NCBI GenBank assembly: GCA_049317265.1
Contig: JBMOIP010000005.1
Location: forward strand, 1 to 64,000
DNA: 64,000 nt
Reading direction: 5' to 3'
DNA from: CAIVAT01 sp049317265
GTDB taxonomy: Bacteria > Bacteroidota > Bacteroidia > Bacteroidales > FEN-979
Shown here: in pieces, positions 8,230 to 16,570 of the stretch
Position numbering within the stretch: position 1 is the stretch's first letter
Layout: each line of letters begins with the position of its first letter
Made by a program: the position numbers and the translations under genes
Notes under the pieces: model-generated
The model's database searches: none
Seen by the model: the letters and a program-made list of their open reading frames with translations, nothing else
What the model was told of the DNA's origin: nothing

Positions 8230-8454
8230 CCACTTCCTTAAATCGTTCTGATTTTATGCAAATTTCCCTTGTTTTCACAACCAGGTCATCCGGTTGAAGA
8301 GCGGATTGGCTCCCAGGGCGAAACCCGGAAAGGAACAATTATATTAGAAAAAAAGGAAAAGGACCTCATCCCCCTGACCCTTTATTAAGTAGAAGGAGGA
8401 CGGATTACTCACCAAAAATCGGGGGAATTAATAGAGAGTTATCTGTTTGGTTAA
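8230..8454. other. intergenic region without a gene
   Basis: No supported gene lies here. The stretch CCTCATCCCCCTGACCC near 8365-8385, followed by AAGGAGGACG, looks like a worn copy of a pyrimidine/purine inverted intergenic repeat, but the arms are too degraded to define. It adjoins the MITE-like element at 8455. The rest of the gap up to 8695 is AT-rich promoter sequence. Confidence 0.5.
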
Positions 8455-8605
8455 GAGGCTGTCTCGAAAATCTTTAACCACAATGTATCACAAAGTACTG
8501 CACAAAGAATACAAATTAAACATAGATGATATTCAGACACTTAGCATCTCTTTGTGTTTGACTTGGTGTCCTTGATGGTTAAAAAAACACTTTTAAGACT
8601 ACCTC
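8455..8605. mobile_element. MITE-like element with 16-bp imperfect terminal inverted repeats
   Basis: The left end GAGGCTGTCTCGAAAA pairs with the right end, whose reverse complement is GAGGTAGTCTTAAAAG. Inside, TTAACCACAATGTATCACAAAG faces CTTTGTGTTTGACTTGGTG then TCCTTGATGGTTAA, so almost the whole 151 bp can fold on itself. Ends of the type GAGNCTGTCTCNAAA occur on several insertion-sequence families, so this may be a non-autonomous derivative. No transposase gene is in the window to drive it. Confidence 0.6.
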
Positions 8606-8649
8606 TTTTTTACACTCCGAATTCAGAATGAATGTAGACGCAAGGCAAA

Positions 8650-8657
8650 TATTTTTG
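8650..8657 (+). promoter_or_regulatory. putative -7 element of NlpE/META lipoprotein gene
   Basis: TATTTTTG matches TAnnTTTG, 38 bases before the ATG at 8696. No convincing upstream TTG box. Confidence 0.3.
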
Positions 8658-8695
8658 TAGCTTTATAAACTTAAAATTCATTTTAATAAATAAAC

Positions 8696-9532
8696 ATGTA
8701 CAAAATATCTTTGATTCTTGTCGTTTTCCTTTTAATTGGGTTCGCCGGGTGTAAATCCTCCAAAACAGCCGCAAGCGGTGATTCCGGCAAGGTGTTGGAT
8801 TATAAGTCGCTTACTGGAGTATATTCCGGATTTCTTCCATGTGCTGATTGTGAAAAGATAAGTTACAAACTGAGGTTTAACCAGGATTCGACTTACGCTT
8901 GCAGGATGGTCTATGTGGGAAAATCTGCAACTCCCTTCAACGAGCATGGGAAATTTTCCATCCGCAACGACGGGGTTCTTATCCTTGAAAAGAAAGGCCC
9001 TGGTTTCAAATATTTCAAATGGCATCCACAGGGGTTGTTGATGCTTGATGCAGAGGGGAAAAGGATTAAAGGGGCCACTGCCGACAGGTATATTCTTACC
9101 GGGATGCCAACGGGAGAAGCTGGTGAAGGGACCAACGCCAGCGCCATAGAAGAGGTTCACAACCCCGCCATGGATCCCGACCCGAAACTCGGAGGCAACT
9201 GGGTTGTGGAAAAGGTAAAAGGATCAGCCTTAATTGCCGGAGATTACGCAAGGGGCGTGCCCGCCCTTGAATTTGTTGTGAAGGAACAGCGGGTTGGCGG
9301 ACACGATGGTTGCAACAGCATAGGCGGAACTTTTACAGCAACAACCAATACCATTACCTTCTCAAATATCTCCGGCACAAAAATGGCCTGTCCCGGCAAG
9401 GACCAGGGTGTTAATATCGGTCTGTTGTTAAGCGGCCAGGCGTACCATTACCAGTTCATAAAGAGTCGCCTTGTCTTTACCCAGGAGGGCAATGACTTAG
9501 GGGAACTTATCGTGTTTAAGCGTGTTAAATAG
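8696..9532 (+). CDS. lipoprotein with NlpE-like and META (HslJ-like) domains
   Basis: The 278-aa product begins with a lipoprotein signal peptide whose lipobox ends at Cys19 (GFAGCKSS). Residues 35-115 form an NlpE N-terminal domain with the conserved GxxPCADC motif (GFLPCADCEKI). NlpE in proteobacteria is an outer-membrane sensor of copper and surface stress. Residues 165-275 form a META domain (GGNWVVEKV, GHDGCNSIGGTF, MACPG), as in HslJ. The NlpE-META combination recurs in Bacteroidota envelope lipoproteins. Probable location is the periplasmic side of the envelope; function is inferred only as envelope stress related. Monocistronic. Confidence 0.85.
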   Translation: MYKISLILVVFLLIGFAGCKSSKTAASGDSGKVLDYKSLTGVYSGFLPCADCEKISYKLRFNQDSTYACRMVYVGKSATPFNEHGKFSIRNDGVLILEKKGPGFKYFKWHPQGLLMLDAEGKRIKGATADRYILTGMPTGEAGEGTNASAIEEVHNPAMDPDPKLGGNWVVEKVKGSALIAGDYARGVPALEFVVKEQRVGGHDGCNSIGGTFTATTNTITFSNISGTKMACPGKDQGVNIGLLLSGQAYHYQFIKSRLVFTQEGNDLGELIVFKRVK

Positions 9533-9558
9533 TATTTCAACGTCGAAATAAACCCGGT

Positions 9559-10020
9559 TTAATAGCCGTAAGCCCTGCCTTCGTAGGTGGAAACCACCAC
9601 TTTCCATACACAAACCTCGCGAATGGCTGGTGGGTTGAATTTGAATTCACCCTGGGTGTATTGTGCCATGACAATGTGGAACGCTGATATCTTCTCTTCC
9701 GGGTCGGTAATGAATTCCACCCGGCCATAACAGAGGACACTGCGGTATTTCATGCTCCAGGAACAGGCTACCTCCTCATTCTGATACCTCAGCAGGTGAT
9801 CGGTCGTAAAATTGATGCACACCTGGGGATGTTGATTCAGAATGTCGATCTTTTTGCCATGCTTCGCCCCGTGAAGGTAAATCACGTCGTCCTTATAACC
9901 GAAATTCATCGGGATGACATAAGGATTTCCTTCCAGGTCTACCATGGAAAGATGACAAAACTGGCTTCGCTGAATGACATCAACAAGCTCTTTTTTCTCA
10001 GTAATTGCGCGAACTCTCAT
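9559..10020 (-). CDS. pyridoxamine 5'-phosphate oxidase-like (split-barrel flavin) protein
   Basis: The 153-aa product starting at MRVRAITEKK has the split-barrel FMN-binding fold: FCHLSMVDLEGNPYVIPMNFGY at about 22-43, then IYLHGAKHGKK and the segment VCINFTTDH. It resembles the Bacteroidota pyridoxamine 5'-phosphate oxidase family proteins (NimA-like group) rather than true PdxH, which is longer. Members bind FMN or F420/heme, and substrates are mostly unknown. The frame is open 37 codons further upstream, but that part lies inside the preceding gene, so ATG 10020 is preferred. It overlaps the holin-like gene upstream by 23 bp, so the pair is an operon. Confidence 0.82.
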   Translation of the reverse strand: MRVRAITEKKELVDVIQRSQFCHLSMVDLEGNPYVIPMNFGYKDDVIYLHGAKHGKKIDILNQHPQVCINFTTDHLLRYQNEEVACSWSMKYRSVLCYGRVEFITDPEEKISAFHIVMAQYTQGEFKFNPPAIREVCVWKVVVSTYEGRAYGY

Positions 10021-10357
10021 CGTGTTTAACCAGGCTTTCCAACAGTGAAGAAATAATAGAGAGGATGATGCTGAAGAGCATCGCCCACCAGAACCCGTCG
10101 ACTTTGAACCCTTTGACCCATGACCCGGCAATCATGATGATCAGCGCGTTAATGACCAGCAAAAATAAACCGAAGGTCATAACAGTAAATGGGATGGTAA
10201 GGACCACCATCAGCGGTTTCAGAAATACATTCAGGAAACTGATAACCAGTGCCACCAGCAATGCTGTCCAGAAGGTGTTTACATGCACTCCGGGCAGCAG
10301 GTAGCCTGCTATGAGGATGGCAACCGAGGTCAGCAGAAGTTTTGGAATAAAAGGCAT
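9998..10357 (-). CDS. phage holin family 4-type membrane protein (YvlD-like)
   Basis: The 119-aa product has four predicted transmembrane helices with the pattern of the Phage_holin_4_2/YvlD family (GYLLPGVHVNTFWTALLVAL, NVFLKPLMVVLTIPFTVMTFGLFLLVINAL). Despite the name, most chromosomal members are not in prophages and their role is unknown. No other phage gene is nearby. The gene overlaps the flavoprotein gene by 23 bp and is probably translated with it. Confidence 0.85.
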   Translation of the reverse strand: MPFIPKLLLTSVAILIAGYLLPGVHVNTFWTALLVALVISFLNVFLKPLMVVLTIPFTVMTFGLFLLVINALIIMIAGSWVKGFKVDGFWWAMLFSIILSIISSLLESLVKHDESSRNY

Positions 10358-10384
10358 CTCAGCTTTTTTTTGTTTTTTCTTTTA

Positions 10385-10392
10385 CAAAGTTA
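10385..10392 (-). promoter_or_regulatory. putative -7 element of holin-like/flavoprotein operon
   Basis: On the minus strand TAACTTTG matches TAnnTTTG and lies 27 bases before the ATG at 10357. A TTG is found 24 bases upstream, slightly far. Confidence 0.35.
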
Positions 10393-10446
10393 AGGAAATT
10401 GAGATTCCCTTCCCTGCAATATCAAGACTCAAGATTTGGCGGAAAG

Positions 10447-10478
10447 TTGAAGCGGGTGCCTACATATTGATATCTTTG
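10447..10478 (+). promoter_or_regulatory. putative promoter of thrA
   Basis: TTG at 10447-10449, 21 bases, then TATCTTTG at 10471-10478: both elements of the Bacteroidota primary sigma factor promoter at normal spacing. The predicted transcription start is about 20 bases before the ATG at 10504. Confidence 0.5.
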
Positions 10479-10503
10479 TAATTCAATTTTAGTCTGTATA
10501 AAC

Positions 10504-12948
10504 ATGAAAGTATTAAAATTTGGCGGCACTTCGGTGGCCAATGCTCTAAATATCAGGAAGGTAATTGAAATTGTACAAGAGGCCTGCCAGAAGGAAAAGA
10601 CGATCGTAGTGGTTTCAGCCCTGGGTGGAGCCACCGACTTGCTCATCGAGACCGGCAGGCTGGCAGCTTCACACGATCCATCCTATAAGGAAAAATTAAA
10701 CGGTTTCTGTCAACGCCATGTGACGGTTGTCAGGGAGCTTCTTCCGGATGCCCGTCACGGGGAGTTGCTCCGGGTTGTCGGAGAGAGGTGCAGTGAACTG
10801 GAACATATCTGTGAGGCGGTATATCTGCTCCGTGAGCTCTCCCCGCGCACCCAGGACGGGATTGTCAGCATGGGGGAACTACTCTCCTCCATGATTATCT
10901 CAGCAGCATTTGATGCGTTTCAAACTCCCAATCAATGGCTGGATGCACGCGAAATAATCCGGACCGATTCTTCTTTCGGATTCGCCGCTCCCGACTTTGA
11001 CCATACCTTCAGCAGCTTCAGGAGTTTTATCGACCGGAATCCTGCACAACTGTACATTGTCCCGGGATTTATTGCTTCTGATCCTAATGGAATTACTACA
11101 ACCCTGGGGCGTGGAGGCTCTGATTATACGGCAGCAATCCTTGCTGCAGGCTGCAGATCGTCAGTCCTTGAAATCTGGACAGATGTCAGCGGCATGATGA
11201 CTGCCGATCCGCGGCTCGTGTCGAATGCAAAGGCAATCCCATATATATCTTACAAGGAGGCCATGGAGCTGTCCCATTTCGGCGCCCGGGTGATCTATCC
11301 TCCAACCATCCAGCCGGTGATGAAACGGGAAATTCCCGTCTGGATAAAAAATACCTTTTCCCCGGGAGATTATGGCACCCTCATCGAAAGCAGTGTCTCT
11401 GAGAATACAAACATGGTGAGGGGGATCTCCAGCATCGGAAAAATGGCGTTCCTCAGCCTCGAAGGAAGCGGCATGGTTGGGATTCCGGGGTTTTCGAGAA
11501 GGCTCTTTGGCGCCCTTTCCGAAGAGAAGATCAACGTGATCCTGATCACGCAAAGTTCCTCTGAACACTCCATCTGTGCTGCAATCGACGAAAGCAATGC
11601 CGGGAAGGCGAAAAAAGCCGTTGACGAGGAGTTCGCCAACGAGATACTGGCAGGCAAGGTTGAACCACTGCAAATGGAAACAGGTCTCTCCATCATTGCA
11701 CTGGTTGGCGACAACATGAAGAACCACACAGGCATCAGCGGGAAGATGTTTGGAGCCCTGGGCCGCAACAGTGTGAATATCCGTGCCATCGCCCAGGGTT
11801 CATCCGAAAAGAACATCTCGGCGGTAATCAGCACCACGGATGTAAAGAAGGCGATCAACGTACTGCATGAGGAGTTTTTTGAAACGGCCTATAAACAGGT
11901 GAACCTCTTTGTGGTGGGGATTGGCAATGTTGGCAGCCGGTTGATGACGCAATTAATGGAGCAGCAGCAGTATCTTCTCAATCACCTGCGATTGCAGCTG
12001 AGGGTGGTAGGCATATGTAACAGCCGAAAGATGGTTCTTGACGAAGAGGGGATTAACCTACAGGAATGGAAGGAGACACTGAATCACGGAACCCCTATGA
12101 ATTTACCGGAATTCATGGCATTCATCGTACAAAAGAACCTGCGAAACCCCGTTTTTGTAGATGTAACCTCCAGTGAACCGGTGACAGGGTCCTATGCCTC
12201 CCTGTTGAAAAAAAGTGTGGCGGTGGTGGCATGCAACAAAATTGCCAGCTCCTCCTCCTTCAAGAACTTTGAATTGTTGAAAAACCTGGCCAGGGAATAC
12301 AATACATCCTACCTGTTCGAAACCAATGTTGGCGCCGGGTTGCCCATTATCGGAACGTTGAACGACCTGATGCGCAGCGGCGATAAAATCAACAGGATCG
12401 AGGCAGTGTTGTCGGGCACTTTAAACTTTGTGTTCAACAACTATGACGGCACTGTGCCATTTACAAAAATTGTTAAACGTGCCCAGGATGAGGGTTATGC
12501 CGAACCCGATCCGCGCATCGACCTGAGCGGCACCGATGTGATGCGGAAAATTCTCATCCTGGCGCGCGAATCCGGGTTTGTCATGGAGATGGAGGAGATT
12601 TCCAGCACCTCTTTCCTTCCCGAATCATGCATGATTGGGGATGTCGCCAATTTTTACCGGGAGATGGAGGTTCATGAACAGCATTTCCAGGCGCTATACC
12701 GCAAGGCCTGCGAGGAGGATTGCAAACTGAAGTTTGTGGCGACCCTCGAAAATGGCCATGCTTCGGTGGGTTTAAAGCACATCGGTAAAGATCATGACCT
12801 CTACCATCTCTACGGGAAAGACAACGTCGTGCTTTTTTACACAAATCGCTATGCGCTTCAGCCCCTGGTAATCAAAGGTGCCGGCGCCGGAGCCGATGTG
12901 ACCGCCTCAGGGATCTTTGCCGATATCATCCGGGCCACCCGCGTGTAG
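10504..12948 (+). CDS. thrA: bifunctional aspartokinase / homoserine dehydrogenase
   Basis: This 814-aa fusion catalyses the first and third steps of the threonine/methionine branch: phosphorylation of aspartate and reduction of aspartate semialdehyde to homoserine. The aspartokinase domain covers about residues 1-295 (KFGGTSVAN at 4-12, TLGRGGSDYTAA, WTDVSGMMTADPR). Two ACT domains follow at about 315-460 (SLEGSGMVGIPGFSRRLFG and ALVGDNMKNHTGISGKMFGAL), the usual site of threonine feedback. The homoserine dehydrogenase domain runs from about 468, with the NAD(P) loop GIGNVGSRL at 472-480, and contains LSGTLNFVFN and DLSGTDVMRK. The length is standard. No thrB or thrC follows. A tract of 7-bp repeats follows the stop. 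Confidence 0.97.
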   Translation: MKVLKFGGTSVANALNIRKVIEIVQEACQKEKTIVVVSALGGATDLLIETGRLAASHDPSYKEKLNGFCQRHVTVVRELLPDARHGELLRVVGERCSELEHICEAVYLLRELSPRTQDGIVSMGELLSSMIISAAFDAFQTPNQWLDAREIIRTDSSFGFAAPDFDHTFSSFRSFIDRNPAQLYIVPGFIASDPNGITTTLGRGGSDYTAAILAAGCRSSVLEIWTDVSGMMTADPRLVSNAKAIPYISYKEAMELSHFGARVIYPPTIQPVMKREIPVWIKNTFSPGDYGTLIESSVSENTNMVRGISSIGKMAFLSLEGSGMVGIPGFSRRLFGALSEEKINVILITQSSSEHSICAAIDESNAGKAKKAVDEEFANEILAGKVEPLQMETGLSIIALVGDNMKNHTGISGKMFGALGRNSVNIRAIAQGSSEKNISAVISTTDVKKAINVLHEEFFETAYKQVNLFVVGIGNVGSRLMTQLMEQQQYLLNHLRLQLRVVGICNSRKMVLDEEGINLQEWKETLNHGTPMNLPEFMAFIVQKNLRNPVFVDVTSSEPVTGSYASLLKKSVAVVACNKIASSSSFKNFELLKNLAREYNTSYLFETNVGAGLPIIGTLNDLMRSGDKINRIEAVLSGTLNFVFNNYDGTVPFTKIVKRAQDEGYAEPDPRIDLSGTDVMRKILILARESGFVMEMEEISSTSFLPESCMIGDVANFYREMEVHEQHFQALYRKACEEDCKLKFVATLENGHASVGLKHIGKDHDLYHLYGKDNVVLFYTNRYALQPLVIKGAGAGADVTASGIFADIIRATRV

Positions 12949-12952
12949 CACC

Positions 12953-12993
12953 AAATCGTAAATCGTAAATCGTCCAATCGTAAATCGTAAATT
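12953..12993. repeat. period-7 tandem repeat (AAATCGT type)
   Basis: AAATCGT occurs five times, once spaced by an extra base (CCAATCGT), in the 60-bp gap between thrA and xseA. The same word in opposite orientation occurs at 6846. Confidence 0.85.
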
Positions 12994-13008
12994 GAGATTC
13001 GCCCACTG

Positions 13009-14418
13009 ATGCCTGTAAAATCCTCCGACCGTACCATCTTCTCCCTCTCAGAGGTGGCGCTGAGCATTCAGAAAACCCTGTCAGATAGGTATACGAGTTC
13101 GTTTTGGATCAAAGCTGAAATGAACCGGCTGAACCACTATCCCCAGTCGGGGCACTGCTACCCCGACCTGGTAGAAAAGGTCGATGGCAAAATTGTCGCG
13201 GAGATGAGATCCACCATCTGGAAGGACGATTTTCAGCGGATCAATGAACATTTTCTGACGGTTTTAAAGGAACCGCTTAAAAACGGCATTAAAATCCTCT
13301 TTTGTGCCAAAATAACCTTCAGCCCGGTTTATGGCCTGAGCCTGCGGATCCTGGATATTGATCCTTCCTGGTCGCTGGGAGAACTTGAAAAGGAGAAACT
13401 GCAAACCATCGAAAAGCTGCACCAGGATGGAGTTTTTGATGCCAACAGGTCATTAGAACTTCCGCTTCTTCCGCAACGCCTGGCGATCATCTCTGTTTCT
13501 ACCAGTAAGGGCTATGCCGATTTCCGGTCGGTGATAGATGAAAACGAGTGGGGTTATTCATTTTTCCATATGCTCTTTCCGGCGATCCTGCAGGGTGAAA
13601 ATGCAGTGGAATCGATCCTTTGGCAGCTGGAACGGATCAGAAAAGTGAAGCATCACTTTGATGCTTTGGCCATTATCCGAGGGGGCGGAGGGGAGGTTGG
13701 GCTGACCTGTTACAACAATTATGACCTTTCAAAGGCGATAGCGCTGTTTCCGTTACCCGTAATTACCGGAATTGGTCATTCAACCAATGAAACGGTTGCA
13801 GAGATGGTATCATTTAAAAACACCATAACGCCCACCGATCTGGCCGATTACCTGCTGCAGCGGTTTCATAACTTCGCTGTTCCGTTAAATTCTGCTTCGG
13901 TTAGGATCAGGGAGAAGGTATCAGGGATGCTCCATGCGAATGAGATAAGGATGCTGAATACTGTTCGCTTTTTCAAATCTGTGACATTTGCAACACTGGC
14001 GCATGAAAAGAGTGAAATAAAGCAGAAGGTAAGGGATCTTCAACGGGAGTCGGCCTTTTTCCTGCAACAAAAACGTGAAAAGGAGATCAGTGCGCGTGAG
14101 CGGCTGGTGGAAAAGGGCTCAGCGCGTATATTAAAAAACCATGAAAATGTTTTGACCGCTGTCATTGACATGGCCAGGCTGAGAACAGGCAGTTTTATAC
14201 AATCTCATTCGGTCACCTTAGCCGGGATGGAGCGGAATATCAGGTTGCTTGACCCGGTAAATGTGTTAAACCGAGGTTACAGTATCTCAATCGTTGACGG
14301 GAAAGCGTTGAAATCGGTTGGGGAGGCGAATGCCGGATCTACCTTAAAGACCATCCTTGGCGATGGGGAGATAACCAGTACGATACAATCAGGGAAAATA
14401 ACGGAAAACAATGACTAA
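13009..14418 (+). CDS. xseA: exodeoxyribonuclease VII large subunit
   Basis: The 469-aa catalytic subunit of exonuclease VII degrades single-stranded DNA from both ends. An OB-fold DNA-binding domain lies at about 10-110 (SLSEVALSIQKTL, FWIKAEMNRL), and the catalytic domain at about 130-320 carries the family motifs AIIRGGGGEVG and VITGIGHSTNETVAEMVS. The C-terminal part is a long charged coiled-coil region that binds small subunits, ending with the NRGYSISIVDGK motif. ATG at 13009 follows the 7-bp repeats. The stop overlaps the start of xseB by 8 bases, implying translational coupling. Confidence 0.94.
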   Translation: MPVKSSDRTIFSLSEVALSIQKTLSDRYTSSFWIKAEMNRLNHYPQSGHCYPDLVEKVDGKIVAEMRSTIWKDDFQRINEHFLTVLKEPLKNGIKILFCAKITFSPVYGLSLRILDIDPSWSLGELEKEKLQTIEKLHQDGVFDANRSLELPLLPQRLAIISVSTSKGYADFRSVIDENEWGYSFFHMLFPAILQGENAVESILWQLERIRKVKHHFDALAIIRGGGGEVGLTCYNNYDLSKAIALFPLPVITGIGHSTNETVAEMVSFKNTITPTDLADYLLQRFHNFAVPLNSASVRIREKVSGMLHANEIRMLNTVRFFKSVTFATLAHEKSEIKQKVRDLQRESAFFLQQKREKEISARERLVEKGSARILKNHENVLTAVIDMARLRTGSFIQSHSVTLAGMERNIRLLDPVNVLNRGYSISIVDGKALKSVGEANAGSTLKTILGDGEITSTIQSGKITENND

Positions 14419-14620
14419 AGAACCAGGTTACACAGAAGCATTTGACGAGCTTCAGGAGATCGTCGCTGAAATTGAAGGCGGGGAAATCTCGGTTGATCTC
14501 CTCTCTGCAAAGGTAAAACGGGCGGCGCTGCTTATTAAAATATGCAAAAACAAACTGACCTCAACGGAAGAAGATGTAAACAGGATATTGAAGGAGCTTG
14601 AACCCGGTGGTGGTTCCTGA
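14411..14620 (+). CDS. xseB: exodeoxyribonuclease VII small subunit
   Basis: The 69-aa product shows the XseB pattern: YTEAFDELQEIVAEIEGGEISVDLL, then a helical segment ending in CKNKLTSTEEDVNRILKEL. The small subunit packs in several copies along the coiled coil of XseA. Its ATG lies within the last codons of xseA (8-bp overlap), the usual arrangement. Its 3' end faces radA, 22 bp away. Confidence 0.92.
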   Translation: MTKEPGYTEAFDELQEIVAEIEGGEISVDLLSAKVKRAALLIKICKNKLTSTEEDVNRILKELEPGGGS

Positions 14621-14642
14621 TGGGGATACTACCCGGCCAATC

Positions 14643-16010
14643 TTACGAAAACAGTTTTCGGTGAACCTCTTCGATCTTGGCAACCGGTATGATCTGCAGC
14701 GAATACCGTTTGAAGTCAAGCCCCTTGGTGTTGTACCTGGAGATGAAAATACGGCTGAAGCCCAGCTTGTCTGCCTCGGAGATCCGTTGTTCTACGCGGT
14801 TGATAGGGCGGATCTCTCCACTGAGGCCCACTTCGGCTGCAAAACAGGTTTTTGAGTCGACCGGGGTGTCCTCGTTCGAGGACAACACCGCAGCCACTAC
14901 AGCCAGGTCGATGGCCGGATCTTCCACCCTGATGCCCCCTGCAATGTTAAGGAAAACATCTTTGTTGCCTAACCGGAAGCCGCTCCGTTTTTCCAGAACG
15001 GCGAGCAGCATGTTGAGGCGGCGGGCATCAAAACCGGTTGTGGAGCGTTGAGGAGTGCCGTAAACCGCAGTACTTACCAATGCCTGTGTTTCGATCAGCA
15101 TCGGGCGCTGGCCCTCCATCATGGCAGCAATGGCAATGCCGCTCACTGCTTCGTCGCGTTGGCTGAGCAAGATCTCGGAAGGATTGGAAACTTCCCGCAA
15201 CCCTGCATCGTTCATCTCGTAGATTCCAAGTTCTGAGGTTGATCCGAACCGGTTTTTCAACGACCGGAGAATTCGGTAACCATAATTCCTGTCACCTTCA
15301 AACTGCAGCACGGTGTCAACCATATGTTCGAGGATCTTCGGGCCGGCAAGGCTGCCATCTTTGGTGATATGGCCGATCAGGAATACCGGTGTATTGGTGT
15401 TCTTCGAGTATTTCTGCATCTCTGCGGCGCACTCCTTGATCTGGGATACACTGCCGGCCGACGACTCGATGGTGTCAGTTTGCAAGGTTTGAATGGAGTC
15501 GGCAATAATAACCCCGGGATGAAGTGTCTCGAGGTGCCGGAAAATCGATTGGGTGTTGGTTTCGGTGAGGATGTAGCAGTTTTCGTTCACGATACCGAGT
15601 CTTTCGGCTCTCATCCTGATCTGCTGGTCGCTCTCCTCCCCGGTAATATAAAGGATCGTTCGGTCGGAGCATTTCAGCGCAACCTGCAGCATCAATGTTG
15701 ATTTGCCGATTCCGGGCTCTCCACCGATAAGGGTAAGTGATCCGGGGACAAGGCCTCCGCCGAGAACCCGGTTTAACTCCTGGTCGTGTGTATTGATCCG
15801 TGCTTCATGGCTGAAGGTAACCTCTGAAATCCTGACAGGTGCAACCGAGCGTGGATCCCTCAAACCCGGAACGGCTGAACTTTTCTCTTCCCGCTGAATG
15901 ACCTCTTCTACAAACGTATTCCACTCCCCGCATGCGTTGCATTTTCCCATCCATTTGGGAGCCTGTGCCCCGCAGTTCTGGCAGAAAAAGGCTGTTTTGA
16001 GTTTGGACAT
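14643..16010 (-). CDS. radA: DNA repair protein RadA
   Basis: This 455-aa RecA-like helicase promotes branch migration in recombination. An N-terminal C4 zinc finger (Cys10, 13, 24, 27) is followed by a RecA-like ATPase with Walker A GGEPGIGKST at 96-105, a Walker B-like hydrophobic stretch ending in IIADSIQT, and the RadA-specific KNRFGS motif. A Lon-protease-like C-terminal domain lies from about residue 280 (AVYGTPQRSTTGFDARRLNMLLAVLEKR, PINRVEQRISEA). Length and order are standard. It is the last gene of a minus-strand run (panC, panD, flippase, heptose adenylyltransferase, radA), separated from the previous gene by 62 bp with 8-bp repeats, so co-transcription is possible but uncertain. 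Confidence 0.96.
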   Translation of the reverse strand: MSKLKTAFFCQNCGAQAPKWMGKCNACGEWNTFVEEVIQREEKSSAVPGLRDPRSVAPVRISEVTFSHEARINTHDQELNRVLGGGLVPGSLTLIGGEPGIGKSTLMLQVALKCSDRTILYITGEESDQQIRMRAERLGIVNENCYILTETNTQSIFRHLETLHPGVIIADSIQTLQTDTIESSAGSVSQIKECAAEMQKYSKNTNTPVFLIGHITKDGSLAGPKILEHMVDTVLQFEGDRNYGYRILRSLKNRFGSTSELGIYEMNDAGLREVSNPSEILLSQRDEAVSGIAIAAMMEGQRPMLIETQALVSTAVYGTPQRSTTGFDARRLNMLLAVLEKRSGFRLGNKDVFLNIAGGIRVEDPAIDLAVVAAVLSSNEDTPVDSKTCFAAEVGLSGEIRPINRVEQRISEADKLGFSRIFISRYNTKGLDFKRYSLQIIPVAKIEEVHRKLFS

Positions 16011-16020
16011 ATGGGTATTT

Positions 16021-16053
16021 GGTAAACGGGTAAACGGGTAAACAGGTAAACGG
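16021..16053. repeat. period-8 tandem repeat, 4 units
   Basis: Four octamers, GGTAAACG, GGTAAACG, GGTAAACA, GGTAAACG, lie in the short gap upstream of radA. The same word is at 26487. Confidence 0.85.
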
Positions 16054-16072
16054 ATAGTGTTTTTCTGAAGGG

Positions 16073-16570
16073 TTACAGGTGGACTTTCTGGGCCAGTTCG
16101 ATGGTGTGTGTGGTGGAATATCCTTTGGTGAGTTCAATGGTTACCACCTGGCCGCCGCGTGTTTTCACGATATCGCTGCCAACAATCTCTTTCCCTTCAT
16201 AATCTTTTCCTTTAACCAGGATATCGGGCTGGACGAGTTTAATCAGTTCATAAGGTGTATCTTCATCAAACATGACAACACCATCCACGAATGTCATCGC
16301 TGCAAGGGTAATGGCCCGTGCTTCCTCATTGTTAACCGGCCTGTGGGCGCCTTTGATGCGGTGCACCGAATCATCGGAGTTGAGCCCGACGATCAGGATG
16401 TCGCCAAGGTCGCGGGCCTTGGCAAGGTACTCCACATGTCCGAGGTGCAGAACGTCAAAGCATCCGTTTGAAAAAACGATCGATTTATCCTTGAAGCGCC
16501 ATAAGGCAATTTGCCGTTTCAGATGTTCCCAGGAATATATCTTTGACCTGATAATACTAAGCCTTTCCAT
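16073..16570 (-). CDS. D-glycero-beta-D-manno-heptose 1-phosphate adenylyltransferase (RfaE2/HldE C-domain type)
   Basis: The 165-aa nucleotidyltransferase has the GFDVLHLGH-type core (SNGCFDVLHLGHVEYL) with the HxGH motif at 42-45 and the later ISSTH-like position replaced by YSTTHTI. RfaE2 makes ADP-heptose for the LPS inner core. In proteobacteria the domain is fused to a kinase; here it is separate, as is common in Bacteroidota. A related cytidylyltransferase role (glycerol-3-phosphate type) cannot be excluded from the motif alone, but KGAHRPVNNEEARA and the C-terminus fit RfaE2. The start lies inside the flippase gene (14-bp overlap). Confidence 0.85.
   Translation of the reverse strand: MERLSIIRSKIYSWEHLKRQIALWRFKDKSIVFSNGCFDVLHLGHVEYLAKARDLGDILIVGLNSDDSVHRIKGAHRPVNNEEARAITLAAMTFVDGVVMFDEDTPYELIKLVQPDILVKGKDYEGKEIVGSDIVKTRGGQVVTIELTKGYSTTHTIELAQKVHL

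Noticed and set aside
9533..9558. Small hairpin between convergent genes as a terminator
   Set aside because: The stem is only about six base pairs (TATTTC/GAAATA) without a T-run, too weak to call.
10021..10131. 37-codon N-terminal extension of the flavoprotein
   Set aside because: It lies inside the holin-like coding region, is Ser/Gly-rich and unlike the family; the ATG at 10020 fits.
9998..10357. Prophage holin
   Set aside because: The family name is historical. No lysin, capsid or integrase gene is nearby, and the gene is coupled to a flavoprotein.
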